Shown in pieces: positions 41,172 through 51,871 of a DNA stretch of 60,000 nt. Location: NCBI GenBank assembly GCA_016758965.1, contig JAEPRB010000233.1, forward strand, positions 1-60,000. Direction: 5' to 3'. The position numbers were made by a program, and so were the translations under genes. Under the pieces are notes generated by a model. The model made no database searches. It saw only the letters and a program-made list of their open reading frames with translations, and was not told the DNA's origin. The DNA comes from Circinella minor. Lineage: Eukaryota; Mucoromycota; Mucoromycetes; Mucorales; Lichtheimiaceae. Numbering within the stretch: the first letter of the stretch is position 1; each line of letters begins with the position of its first letter.

Positions 41172-44040
41172 TTTTTTTTTTTGTTATGTTTGTAATATAA
41201 TAATTATCCCAGCTTTTTTTCAAAATAATAATGAGACCTTGAAAAGTGGGTTAAAAAAAAGTACATTTTTAATATCCGCTGTGACTTTTTGCCCCCGCTT
41301 TCGGTAATTATTTATTCATCTATAGACGTGTGGATTCAGTTTCTTAAGGTACAAAAAGAATAAGGAAATTTGATTAATAAATTAATTATCAAAAAAAAAA
41401 AAAAAAAAAGGAAAAACATTTGATGGAAAAAAAGCTTAGTCAAATGATGTTTTAAGTAAAAGTCGATAGTATTAAATGATAAAGGTGAGGATGGAATAGT
41501 AAATAATACGTGTTTAAATATGTTCAGATACGAGTTACGTACGTACAAGCAATGTTGTTTTCTAAAGAAACATTTTCAGAAGCTAATTTTTCAACATAAT
41601 GATATGTGTCAACTGGATGACTCACTTAGCCTGTCAATTTTTTTTTACCAGAGTACATAAAGTAAAAGTTGACCCACTTTGGAACATGATAACCTATTCT
41701 ATAGGCTGTCAAGGTGAGAACCAAGTGGGTTAGAGGTCTAAACGCATCGAATAGTTTTTGTATAAAATGTTGTTGTAGGGGTGAGCAAGTAATAATTGTT
41801 ATAGCTTATAAAAGTATATTAATATAGCTGACAAAAGTTTTATCTCTGAATAAATAAAGTGATTGATGTACGTAATTGAACCTTCATTTCTATTGCTATT
41901 GTTGTTTTTATTCTGTGGTCTGAATGATGTCACTGATAATTATTAAAGAGCAATCAACCTTTAATAAACTTGATATATTGTTTTTTTTTTACCCACACTA
42001 TTATTTACTATCTTGGCTTAAGTTATTTCCATAATAATAATAATAAAGAGTCTAGTGTATTGTTATTGTAAATACCATGGGACATACGTATATACGTAAT
42101 GCTGAGCAAAAATAAAAATAAAATGGTATTATTTGTTATCATTTTCGTCATTTCTAAACTTATTATCAATTCTTATTCACTTGACAAATGATTTACAATG
42201 TTTTCATTTTTGATATATATATACTATATATAATAATGGATTATGTTAAAGAATCGTTAATATTAAGATAATGGATCTTACAACAAAAAGTAATTCTAAT
42301 GAATAACATTTTTTAGCTTCACAAAAAAAAAACGATCGGGTCTAGCTTGAATAATCGTTCTCTCTCTTTTTTTTAAAAGTGTTTTACATGATTGTTTATT
42401 TATTTTTTTTATTTACTAAAAGGACTCGCATTATACTATATTTGTAATGCTATCTTGATAAAGAGAAAAAGGAAAACATAAACAAAAACAAAATACTGTA
42501 CGTAAATAATATTTATACAAGTAACTTAACAACTTATTAGTAATCGCTGCAGATCTATTTGTCTTACAAAAGTCTCGACTCTCTTTCTCCACTCAAATAG
42601 AAATGTTTTAATATTTCAAGATAATATATATAATATAGATGGAGTACGTCATTATATCTTTGGTGATTAGATTAAACTCCCCTTGTCACCCAATCATATT
42701 ATTTACGCTTATGTTAATATGCGTTTTTTTTTCTTATTTTTCATGGATGCTTATGTTGAGCAACAAAAACATTTTATATATATTTCTGTGAGATCTCAGA
42801 CATTTTAACACAATTGCAAGAGACAATTATTATACATTGGAAGAGAGTCCTGGCGCTTCATTTCCCGTAAAAATAAATAATATATGTACATCACACTGTC
42901 CTTGCATTTTTGTTTGATCATCTATTATAACTATCATCTATATATATATAATGCACGGGAATAATCTCATCTTATGTAGTAACTTTTATATACGCAAGAT
43001 GATCTGTTTTTATTTGTTACAAAGTGTTTTGAATTCTAAAAAAAAAAAAAAACCAGAATGCTTTCATTATTATTACTAAAGTGGGTTATCCCGTTTTTTT
43101 TTTTTTTTTCGTTTACACTAACAAAAAAAAAATCCTGCATCTTAAAAAATGTTTCTTTTTTTTTTTGTCTGTAAATAATGTAAAATTACTATGAACAGAA
43201 AGAATCTGATCAGGTGTATTACTTATTTAAAATTCAATATGCTTAACAGTTCACAAAAAAAAAATTGAGTAAATTATTTATAATAAAGTTTGACATCATT
43301 TTTAACTATTTTCTATAGGTCTTAATGATAGGGTAGGTAAAAGTAAGGTGTTGTATATATATACGTATATAAGTAGTTGCTACGTAACAATCAACATTAC
43401 ATAATAAAAAATAATAAGCCTTAGTGATACGTAATCAATAAAAAAAAAAATCTTAGCAACAAATAATTTAGCAATTACTAACGACTTTTTTTTTTATGCA
43501 CGTACATTTTTTTTTTCCAAAGCTAAACTATAAATATAACTTTTTTTAGAAGGTATCATACATTTTTTTTTTTTTTTTTTGTTTTCTCTTAATGGATTTA
43601 CGGATAAATATGACTTTTTTGATTTTTATATATAATGTTGTGTGTGTTTCAAACTCTTTCTTTTTTAATTGAAAGATTAGTATTAATCATATTATTCTAT
43701 TATCATTTAGATTATTGTTGTCATTGCTTAGCAACGATTGATATAAAATTACAGTTTTTAAAATCTTGCATATTTAACAATCATTGTGACAGTTCAGGGA
43801 CCAAAAATGAAAAAAAAAATCACGGACTTGAAGGATAATGAGATGTCTTTCTGTCTCCCCCCCTCCCCCCAACTACCCAAATAGTTTAGTTTAGTAATAA
43901 ACCATCATTATTAACTTTACATTTTATTTTAGATAGAATTAAGAATTTGGGGGAGGAATACTTTTTTTTTTTGTCACTGAAACTTTATCTGCTTTTTGTT
44001 GCTGTGAAAATTTCGTTATTTTAATTATTAATGTCTCCTG
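41172..44040. other. Gene-poor AT-rich region
   Basis: Nearly 3 kb with no supportable gene. It contains many A/T runs, scattered tacgta palindromes, and a small fold-back at 41669-41732. The 67-codon frame at 43635-43838 is hydrophobic AT-rich sequence without homology I can see. Confidence 0.55.
41669..41732. repeat. Small imperfect inverted repeat
   Basis: ttgacccactttgg at 41669-41682 pairs imperfectly with ccaagtgggtta at 41721-41732. A second palindrome, cctattctatagg (41693-41705), lies in the loop. It could be a hairpin or a small transposon footprint. Confidence 0.4.
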
Positions 44041-45033
44041 TTAAACACGGCGCCAGGTTTGATCTATTTGTTTGAGACGGGTCATACATGGACGTAAAGA
44101 AATAAAAACTCTGTTGAGATGACAGGGAAAAAAAGACAGGAATAAAGTAAGAGGTACTGGAGACGGATTGAGTAGGTTAAGAAAAAAAATAGGTGTTAAA
44201 GGTTTGCTATATGGGCAGGTGCGTGGAGGGGTTTTTTTTTAATATTAATATTATTATTAATCGATGGGTGAATGTATTCTGTAAGTGGTGTCGAGTTTAA
44301 GTTTCTTACCTGGTAAGCTCAGGAGGAGGAGGAGGAGGAGGAGGATCAATCCATGTCAATAATACTTGACCAGGATATTCATCTTGATATGGCTGTTGGG
44401 TAGAGGCTGAATGTTGATGGGCGTCTAATTCGGCTAAGATTGTACATACTACAGGCCATAGAACTTTCAACTGTTGGATCTTTGATGCAGAAGATGGTTT
44501 TACTTTTTGACAGGCGATTAAAAAAATAAGAGAGTAGATCATCAGTTTTGATGATGTGTATTTTAAGGCGCTTATGCATTTGAAGGTAATGTATTGAATG
44601 TTGTTTGATAAACTGCGATGATAAGCATGTCATGCACGTTTTTTGGTTTGCCACCAGGAAAACCAGTCGATTTTCCAACGTATACAACGGCTTCGCTCTA
44701 TTCTTGTTCATTGAAAGTCACATTATGGGGTCGACATCTAATGTGGTGCAACAAGCTGCAAGAGTGTTGAATTCACTGAATTCGGCTCTTTTGGAAAAAA
44801 GAATATTATTTTTATGTTGTCTTATGTGCTGATTTGAAATCAGATGGTGATGGTGCTTCTGTGAGTGATGTTGGATAAGTTGCCATAGGGAAGACTTAGA
44901 TATTTTGTTCCAATGACTAGTTGATGGTGGTTGTAGAAACTGAGTTTTTGAATAGTTTGAGTAGAGTGTCCTCAAGAAGGAGCTGTTCTCGATATATGTA
45001 TTTTGCTTGAAAGATATTAGTACGTTCATCCAT
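44041..45033 (-). pseudogene. Probable decayed gene of unknown function
   Basis: On the - strand there are several protein-like segments in order. An ATG at 45033 opens MDERTNIFQAKYIYREQLLL (38 codons, then stop). Later SEAVVYVGKSTGFPGG leads to DMLIIAVYQTTFNTLP. In another frame, KPSSASKIQQLKVLWPVVCT continues to a Pro run and ELTR. The last step is a clean splice: donor gtaag after 44310, acceptor ctcaacag before 44110, phases matching, giving VFISLRPCMTRLKQIDQTW and a stop at 44041. The 3' part looks like genuine exons, but the 5' part has stops and frame changes that I could not resolve with introns. It is either a pseudogene or a gene with introns I missed. No domain is recognised. Confidence 0.4.
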
Positions 45034-45932
45034 GCTGGGTAGAACTCATAATGTATCTGTTTTTGTTACCTTGATTAAAATAAAGAGATCGATAAAAGCA
45101 TCTTGATAGATAACAATAACATAATAAGAGTTTCCATTCATTGCCAATCTGTCACACAGATAAAGTAAATAATTAGTCACAACCCTTTTCTTGGAAAAGT
45201 ATGAAAGGACTATTATTATTATTATTCATCAATAAAGATACTTGTCAATCTCAACGTATTCTATTCTGTTTATCTTCCCATGTTAAATTATTCTTACGTA
45301 TACGTTTTTCTACATGTATCGATTCATGCTTTTTTATTCTACGTATGATATTTACTTGGAAGAATGAATGACAGTTTTAATACATAAGTATATTATTGAT
45401 CCCAGCATTGATCCATCCTTTTCATAGTAATGATAAGGTGTTTAATGTCAATTATATCGTTCGTATTACGAGTAGAATGTAGTTAATGTGACAAAGGGTT
45501 TATACCCTGTTATCGGTTCGTTTCTTTACATTACGTAATATCAACTGTATAGTCATTGTTAACAACTATTTCTTGCTCCTACGTATGCTGGCTGGAACTA
45601 TGCTTAAATCGAAGGATTACATTCTAACAACGTTATTACTGTTTTGAGCTATGGTTAAATCAACGTTACCCCGAATAAAAGAATAAACAGATAATAAACC
45701 GATATATATTAATCAAAAGAAGTTTTTTAAGAAGTGGATGTGATAATGTAATACTTTGGAATCAATGGTTTGGTTTAAAAATAAAAATAAAAATAGTGGT
45801 GGGAATAAAAAAAGATATTGATATATACAGATTTTTCAAGGTGGTTATTATATATAATACATAGAGGATAGGTTGCTTTTTTTTTGGAAGGAGAGATGGG
45901 GGGGAGCAATATAATGAATAATGGCTAATATA
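45034..45932. other. Intergenic, no gene
   Basis: This is AT-rich sequence with tacgta motifs at 45296-45350 and 45530-45585. It forms the 3' flank of the orphan gene. Nothing else is seen. Confidence 0.6.
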
Positions 45933-48144
45933 CTATATGGACTTACTATTACTATTATTAGAATTAGAACTAGTATTTTTTCGTTTTCTTTGAGCAGGTA
46001 TGGGGGTAAAGCAGGGAGGAATTGGAATATTGTTGCTGTTGTTGGTCTTTTTAAATCCATAACTTGGAATTCCGGCTTTTTTTCTTTCGTCGTCAATATG
46101 TTTCAAAGTACTTTCCATTTGGATTCTCGTACCATATATTGTTGCAAGAATTGGTTTGAACAATTGAATAAAGTTGTCAGGTGACACAGGATATTGCAAT
46201 TCTACCGGAAATCTAGAGACTCGACACACATAACCTTTCGGATTATCCATTACAAGTTGGTTCAAATACACTCCTAAGAAACAGAAAAAAAAAACAAAAT
46301 GTCAGAAGAAATATTTCAACAAGCTTGAAAAGTTAGTTTTATACAATAATCATCTAACAGTAAAGAATAGAATACCTGAAATGTTGAATCCACATGTAAT
46401 GATTTTATCTGGTTCAACTGGGGATAGCTTGATCAAACGCAACAGCATGTCTTTCATGGTCTTGGGAACCTTTAATTTAAGTTCATTTACCGATTTGTTG
46501 CTCTCCGTTGCCGACTTTAACCCCATTTCAGCTGTTCCAAATTCTTTCATTGTAATTGGGGTAAAGAATAAAAGGTCTGTGCGGGTTCCAAAAAATTTAG
46601 ATGGTGCTTCAGTTTCGGTTTTGGACTCTTTTTTACGTAATGCAGATGCATAACTGGTTTTTTCTCCGCTATATCCATTCGAATTCAAATGTTATCACTA
46701 TTACTCTTTTTACGACCATAATCATATTACTGTTAATAATAAAAAATAATAATATAAATATACCTTGTGACACTAATATTAGCACTGTGATCAAAACATA
46801 GGTAAATAGGTCGCCAAATTCGGTGTAGTAAGTCACTTTCCGATTTTACTTCTTTATCCAAAAAACCACAATAATAAATTTCAAGAGCGTTGATGATGGA
46901 CTGTTTTAGCCAATATAATTCAGCATCTTTTTTTGGGTTAAAGTAGTCTTCGTTGGCTTTGTTGAAAAGATCATCAAGATCAGTCTATTTAATTTGAACG
47001 AAAAAAAAATTGATTATTATTGTTATCGTCATTGCTGTTGTCAAACCCTACCAAATTCTCAAACTTTTGTAAATATTCGGTCATTTGTAGAGTCAATGGT
47101 GGGAGTTCTGGTGCGTTGGTGCTACTGATCTCCTCTCGTTCTTCTTCAGTAAAATAATTTCCCCATACAGAATCCAATGGGTCGACGATCAATGAGTGTG
47201 CACCTCTAATAAATAGTATAAGTTACCAATGTTCACGAACGGTGGATATCAATATATATAATAGAAAGCAATAATAATAAATATACTTACTGTTCCACTG
47301 TATAGTCCCTGGCGCATTCTTCCATTACCTTTTCGACTTTTCGACCCGTTTTAAGCGTCCACATGTTTTCTTCTTTTAGTTTTTGGTACAATGACTCCAC
47401 GTATATTTTTTCAGTATCTGTGAGCATGTGACGGGAAGTGGTATTATTACTGCTACTACTGCTTGCTTTTGCATTTGCTGTTGGGGTTGTTGTCGAATCT
47501 GGGTTGGGCTATGACATTGTTTAAAGAAACGTAATCCGAAAAGTATAGTTCAAAAAAAATTATTGTGAAGTCAACAAAAATGGCCATGCAAAAAAAAGTG
47601 AAGAGAGGGGTATCAAGATCAAGTATGTCAAAGGAGGAAGTCGAAGATAAAATGGGTAAGATAGAACAAAATAAAACACGTCAGTATTACAAAAAGTGCG
47701 CGCGAAAAGAAACAGTAAAAGAGAGAGAGAGAGAGAGAGAGAACCAATAAATAAAATTACAAAAAGAAAGAGTGAGAAATACCTTCTGTTGCTTAGTATC
47801 ATTATTATCTTTTGCAGCCTAATAAGGTTTTAATGATATAAATACTCAAGAAAAAGCAAAACGTGTGCTTGTGTCAATTTTATTGTGAGACCTACCTTCA
47901 CTAATGCAATAAAAACATCACCCCAATCTACTTTATCGGCAGTATTAGGGTTTACACCTACTGATCGACAAGCTGTAATATACAAATTGACCCATTTGCT
48001 ATGTAATTTATCATCAATGCTTGAATTTTGAACCAGAAATGTTTTATTTTTTTTGACAAAATCTTTGAACGTGGGAATTGTAGTTCTGTTGAGATAGTCT
48101 CGAATTTCTATTTGCATGTATTTATATTTTAGTACAGTTGCCAT
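45933..48144 (-). CDS. Seven-exon orphan protein, probably lineage-specific family
   Basis: Not recognised. Seven exons on the - strand (48144-47896, 47818-47783, 47508-47291, 47205-47052, 46984-46764, 46668-46376, 46273-45933) close in phase to 503 residues with no internal stop, which supports a real gene. The N-terminal 95 residues look helical (TFKDFVKKNKTFLVQ), followed by a Ser/Asn-rich linker. The core runs from SRHMLTDTEKIYVESLYQKL through SLIVDPLDSVWGNYF, ELYWLKQSIINALEIYYCGF and LLHRIWRPIYLCFDHS to GTRTDLLFF and KEFGTAEMGL. MKDMLLRLIKL, GVYLNQLVMDNPKGYVCRVS and a basic Asn-rich tail follow. The Asp...Glu-Phe-Gly-x-x-Glu spacing recalls nuclease-fold cores but lacks the usual Lys. 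No signal peptide or membrane segment. Codon use is less AT-biased than in the housekeeping genes here. A fold-back element lies 170 bp upstream of its start. Confidence 0.75.
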
Positions 48145-48313
48145 AGAAACACAGCATTAAACAAGTAACAGATAACATACTTTCAGTATGTTGGTCAGAC
48201 ATTTGGTAACTAAGGAAACGTGGCTTTAACCATGCGCAACAACCACTCCTGTTGAATGTGCTGTTTTTATTCTCCGCTTTTGGTGTTTTTTTTTGGCCGG
48301 TACTAAAAGTCGT

Positions 48314-49120
48314 GCCATCCTGCGGTCGTGCCATCCCCCCATGACTGCGTTTATTTTATTCCGCTGTACTTAGTCGTGCCATTGATCCTTCCTTACTACC
48401 CTGCCCTGCAAGTTGTACTGTTGCATGAATAATATTTTCTAACATATGATGACGTTAAAAAAACAATGCTTTTGTTTCGTTTCGAGTAATTTTACATTTT
48501 TACTTAGTAGTATAATGACAATGAGTGAACTTATTCAACTTATTGAAACACAGGATAAATTAAAAATAATATTGTACAATTATATTATATATAATACAAG
48601 GGTACGAAATTATAACAGGGCTGAAATAAAATCATAAATACAGGTATGATTGCGAAAGTTGATTATAAACCAATATATCTTTTTACTAAAGAAAAAGTAA
48701 AAATAATCCATAAAATACGCACATTATTAATTAAAAAAAGATGAAGACAAAATGTGTAATTTAAGATAAACTATTTCACATTTATATTTGGAAGCATAAC
48801 GGTAAAAAATTGTATAAGACAATGTAATATATATATTGATTGCGTGTGTGTGTTATTTACGGTGTTTCCATCAACCAAAAGTATTACTTTCATAGGTAAA
48901 GAGTGTTTAAGTAAAGAATTATTCATTATTAGCTTCCTGATAAATAAGAATAATATTAGCTGTATACATATGTAATAATCTTATTATTATGAAGTTTTTA
49001 TATCATATTATCAAGTATCAATAGCCAGTTATTGAAGACGGCAGGATAGTAAGGCACGACCAAAGACAGCGGAGTCAAATCAAGCACAGTCATAGGGGGA
49101 TGGCACGACCGCAAGATGGC
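48314..49120. mobile_element. Fold-back element with long inverted arms and gtcgtgcc repeats
   Basis: The left arm (48314-48405) and right arm (49040-49120) are inverse complements over most of their length. They share gccatcctgcggtcgtgcca (one mismatch), tcccccatgactg, ccgctgt and the ttactaccctgcc end. The left arm has a 12-base insertion. The octamer gtcgtgcc occurs three times at the left (once just outside the arm) and twice, inverted, at the right, as in subterminal repeats bound by a transposase. The 630-bp interior is AT-rich with no convincing gene. This fits a non-autonomous DNA transposon. I saw no target duplication. Confidence 0.75.
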
Positions 49121-49250
49121 TGTCTCTTTTTTTTATCAAAGAATTACGTATCTGGTGTACCATTTTCATCCATAATTTAGCAAAGTTTATGTATTATTGA
49201 TTATACACCATCTTTTTTCTTATTTAATTGATTTTATATTTTTTGATCAG

Positions 49251-49650
49251 GTTTTACTGCGAGTCTTACTCTGTAGTACTGGTGAGCCGAGTACGGATCA
49301 ATGCATCACCATTCGAGCCCAGTTCTCTGTTTGGTCCCTCTTGATCTTTGCGCCATTTCTTTTTTTTTTGCTGTTCAGGCTTTACTGCGAGTCTTACTCT
49401 GTAGTACTGGTGAGCCGAGTACGGATCAATGCATCACCATTCGAGCCCAGTTCTCTGTTTGGTCCCTCTTGATCTTTGCGCCATTTCTTTTTTTTTCTTA
49501 TTCTTGTAAATGCTCTTTTTTTTTTTTTTGCTGTTCAGGTTTTACTGCGAATCTTACTCTGTAGTATTGGTGAGCCAAGTACGGATCAATGTATCACCAT
49601 TCGAGCCCAGTTCTCTGTTTGGTCTCTCTTGATCTTTACGTTCCTTGTTT
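49251..49650. repeat. Tandem triplication of a 128-160 bp unit
   Basis: Three head-to-tail copies start at 49251, 49379 and 49539. Copies 1 and 2 appear identical over about 115 bases (ttttactgcgagtcttactc onward to gatctttgcgccatttct). Copy 2 has an extra T-rich stretch of about 30 bases. Copy 3 has roughly six substitutions. Each copy is preceded by a T-rich tract and cag|g, which looks like a 3' splice site. One + strand frame stays open across the junctions, but I recognise no protein. Confidence 0.9.
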
Positions 49651-50547
49651 TCTCTTCTAATATAATATTTTTCCAAAAGAACGATGTTGATAGGATAAGT
49701 AGATTAACACAACATCTTAAAGTTGACATTTACATAGTGTAGATAAGGGTGAATAACAAGTAAGTACGTATAAACCACAAGATTCAACTCACGGACGAAG
49801 GTATAGACAACGTTCTTTGCGAATACATTCTGACAAGCTTATTTGAACCGTTCTAGACATAGAAACGGCTTATTTTTATTTTTATTTTTTTTTTTTGGTA
49901 GGTGGTATCTTTTTAGGGTGTGGATGCTTTCATTGGAGGGGTTTTCCCCATTAATATTATTATTAAAAAAAGGGCTTCAAGAAAGTTTGGTTGAACATTC
50001 AAACGGCACTTCCGCTTCATGGATAGTCACTCATTGACATTACCTTTGAACTCTTGTAATAAATTGATCATCTTCGCCGACTTTAGTATCATTTTTTATA
50101 TTGTATGAACTGGTGGATTTTTTTTTTCATCTTCTTGCACTTATAAATGGATACCTGCAGCGCTTTCCCAGTTCATATAGGTTTGGAAAAAGCATGATCC
50201 TTTCCATTGATATTGGTGGTATCGAATCAATGGTACAGTTATCTCGCTTATGGTTTAACAGTAAATATAAAATAAAAATATTCAGGAAGTATAAAAAAAC
50301 CATTCTTTCTTACCATCACATTTACACGACGTATGTATAATTGAACTTTTAGTGACTTAAATTTGTAAAAGTATCCTAATTTTGGGGGATGGGGTAACTT
50401 AAATTTGCTTGGGATGGTTCAGCTTCAAGAGCTGTAAAAAAATACAATTATGTTTGCTATAACGTTCTAATCCCATAACACTTTTTTTTTTACCAACTGT
50501 CGTATATATTGACACACCATTCTGTTATTACATCAATATCCGTATCT
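49651..50547. other. Intergenic, possible tail of the LRR relic
   Basis: No gene is supported. On the - strand near 50150-50260 a short segment reads TIDSIPPISMERIMLFPNLY, which resembles an LRR-protein tail. It may belong to the relic that begins at 50548. Confidence 0.4.
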
Positions 50548-51513
50548 TTAAATGCTGCGTCCAGCCCTTGCCAGGTAATATCTCAATTTCACTTTTTTGA
50601 GGCTTTTGATATTGGCTAAAAGACGCACTATGGCATTATCATCAGCAGCTCTGACACTGTCCATCTTGATCGAATGTAGACATGGATGAGGTCGTAGCTT
50701 TTGCAAAAAGGGTCTCATGTCTTTGGGACGATTTCTATCGAAGCGTATCAATATCTGCAATAGAATCCAGAACCATGTCCAATTGATACAAACACCAATC
50801 GTGACATATAAACTATCATCCAATATGAATAGACCGAGTTTACGTAAATCATGAAAGTGACAGACATTGGCTAAGGATTTCCATCTTGGTTCATGCTGAA
50901 GGGACGGTTTGGTCCATAACAACATCATATGCAACGAACGCAGGTACGCATAGTTTTCTCTGAAAAAATGGGATAAGGTCATTTGGGTTGCTATTATCAA
51001 TCCATACCCCCAAAATCCTTGATATTACTACTATCTCTAGAAGAAGAGCCACTAGTAGTAGCAGTGGATGGTTATTTATTAATAGTTTTTATATTTTTGT
51101 CATTTTCGTCATATGATGTTGATTCGAACAAACTGATACCAAAGCCAAGATGTTGTATGTTTTTTGCAGCAAATCCTTTACTATTTGTGCTGCAATCAAA
51201 TCACATGCCCGGACATCCAAATGACGTAATCGAGGAACACATATCAAAAATCTGTTTTGAATTCTAAAAGTTGAAGGTGTTGTTAAGTGGGCGGAAACGT
51301 ATAAATAAGATGATGAGTCGTAATTCTCTTGTGTGGCGTCATCTCCTCCAAGAATGCAAGATGGTCAAATCTTAAATTTTTCAAGTCAAGGGCACATGGC
51401 AATTAACATCCTGAGGAATAAAAGGGGGATTATCAAAAACCGTGTCACCCAAAATATGGATATGTCCTTTAAAGTGTTTCCTATGCGTGATATTACATTC
51501 ATCACCTGTCTAC
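50548..51513 (-). pseudogene. Decayed F-box/LRR-type protein gene
   Basis: The - strand carries leucine-rich-repeat-like segments interrupted by stops. From the 5' side: GNTLKDISIFWVTRFLIIPL, MCP-stop-LEKFKI-stop, a linker, then RFLICVPRLRHLDVRACDLI followed by AQIVKDLLQ. After frame changes come LHMMLLWTKPSLQHEPRWKS and MDSVRAADDNAIVRLLANIK, ending KKVKLRYYLARAGRSI at 50548. The CPxLxxLxI, LRHLDVRAC and IKSLKKVKL patterns are typical of the expanded F-box/LRR proteins of Mucorales. No F-box is seen; the upstream end abuts the transposase relic at 51517, so the start may have been lost to that insertion. Confidence 0.55.
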
Positions 51514-51516
51514 CCC

Positions 51517-51871
51517 ATGGGTACATCTTCTAGTCACTTCTTACTGTTTATACGCGAGATGTTGTCTATGTTGAAGGATCTCAGTTTGCAGAACATATAT
51601 ATATGGTTATGGATAATGCTGGTATTTATAAAACCCCTGAGGTTCTTCAGGGAATTAGTAAACCATGGTCATACACCTCTTTTTTTTTTGCCATTTTATT
51701 CTCCCATTCTTAAATCCTATCGCAAGGATGCTGGGCGCAGATCAAGAGAAAAGTATGCAAGACACCACTTGGTAAAAATTGAGATTTTGGTGACTTGCGT
51801 TGAAGAAGCAACAAAGGTAGTTTACTGCCGAACATTATAGAGGTTACATTCGTCACGCTCACAAGGAACTT
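51517..51871 (+). pseudogene. Decayed Tc1/IS630-type transposase fragment
   Basis: The + strand shows the C-terminal half of a DDE transposase in changing frames. GTSSSHFLLFIREMLSMLKD begins it. A one-base shift gives IYMVMDNAGIYKTPEVLQGI with the second catalytic Asp. Next come GHTPLFFLPFYSPIL (family: LPPYSPxLNP) and CWAQIKRKVCKTPLG, then VKIEILVTCVEEATKVV. It ends EHYRGYIRHAHKEL, the usual family ending (GWIRHA-like). At least three frame changes are needed, so it is dead. It differs in detail from the relic near 12 kb and probably represents a second family. Confidence 0.8.

Noticed and set aside
49197..49742. Signal-peptide-like protein encoded across the tandem repeat (WSLLIFAPFLFFLLF)
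   Set aside because: Three overlapping frames each stay open because of the repeat and T tracts. The hydrophobic run is translated poly-T, and no gene signals support it.
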